A model generated the notes under the pieces. That model was not told the origin of the DNA, did not search any database, and saw nothing but the letters and a program-made list of their open reading frames with translations. Position numbers and translations under genes: made by a program. Source: a virus. Taken from it: a stretch of DNA of 64,000 nt. Of the stretch, positions 63,765 to 64,000 are shown one piece after another; position 1 is the first letter of the stretch, and every line of letters begins with the position of its first letter. The DNA lies in IMG/VR virus record IMGVR_UViG_3300020193_000009, positions 16,669 to 80,668 of that record; one strand, 5' to 3'.

Positions 63765-63992
63765 TTAAAACGCTTGCATTGCAACTTCAACTTGAAGAGC
63801 AGAAACATTATTATCTATTTGTTGAATGTTGAAGACTCCACTTATGTCAAAAGCTACTACTGCATTACTTGCATTCTTATAAAATATTAAACCGTCTGCG
63901 TAGTTAATTGCAAGCTCTCCATACTCTAGGGCGCTAGCAGAAGGAGCAACGCTTGCCGTGCCTGATCTTTTAATCTTTATAATGTTAGCCAT
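63765..63992 (-). CDS. Small structural protein, 75 aa
   Basis: The sequence ALEYGELAINYADGLIFYKN is a recurring N-terminal module of phage fibre and head-decoration proteins. Here it is free-standing. GGAG precedes the ATG. Function unknown; a decoration or fibre-anchor role is likely from resemblance. Confidence 0.65.
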   Translation of the reverse strand: MANIIKIKRSGTASVAPSASALEYGELAINYADGLIFYKNASNAVVAFDISGVFNIQQIDNNVSALQVEVAMQAF

Positions 63993-64000
63993 ACGGCTCC

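Overview
The window is part of the genome of a long-tailed (siphovirus-like) phage. Every gene I can support lies on the minus strand, so the deposited orientation is the reverse of the direction of transcription. Two WhiB-type proteins (4063-4413 and 30295-30585) point to an actinobacterial host. The DNA is very AT-rich for an actinophage, which would fit a low-GC aquatic actinobacterium; that host guess is inference. No integrase, lysis gene, portal or capsid gene is visible, so head genes probably lie beyond position 64000 and lysis genes elsewhere.

In transcriptional order (right to left): 63992-60113 holds a short structural protein, head-tail joining proteins, tail completion protein, major tail protein and the tail assembly chaperone pair joined by a predicted -1 frameshift. 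60072-40756 is one 6438-codon tape measure gene with a metzincin-like protease motif and duplicated C-terminal cassettes. 40756-33104 carries distal tail and tail-fibre genes (two Dit-like paralogues, a 1341-aa PA14/LamG protein, an S74-chaperone fibre). 33104-30054 holds an HNH endonuclease, metallophosphoesterase, zinc-ribbon protein, HTH protein and WhiB.

The replication and recombination module runs 30053-18804: DnaB-like helicase, DnaG-like primase, probable ssDNA-binding protein, tRNA-Ala, HAD phosphatase, DNA polymerase III alpha, two methyltransferase-like proteins, RecA-like ATPase, Cas4/AddB-like nuclease, zinc ribbon and RuvC-like resolvase. Then come a cysteine-cluster protein, a GT4 glycosyltransferase, both terminase subunits, a 58-aa coiled coil with a GTG start, a separately transcribed 113-aa protein and a GT-A glycosyltransferase (18829-12797).

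The left 12.4 kb is a dense array of small, mostly unrecognised, probably early genes with overlapping starts and stops, including ParB-like, WhiB and, at the edge, a GHKL-ATPase/HExxH protein cut by the window. It is preceded and interrupted by two noncoding stretches (12395-12796 and 9289-9501). Each contains a multi-branched inverted-repeat element closed by a long perfect stem that ends about 40 nt before the next start codon. These look like structured RNAs that I cannot assign to a known family.

The strongest leads are the two structured RNA candidates, the giant protease-bearing tape measure protein, the period-35 tandem repeat at the terminase junction, the GHKL-HExxH protein, and a recurring TATAAT/TACAAT box placed 6-9 nt before start codons that suggests leaderless late transcripts.
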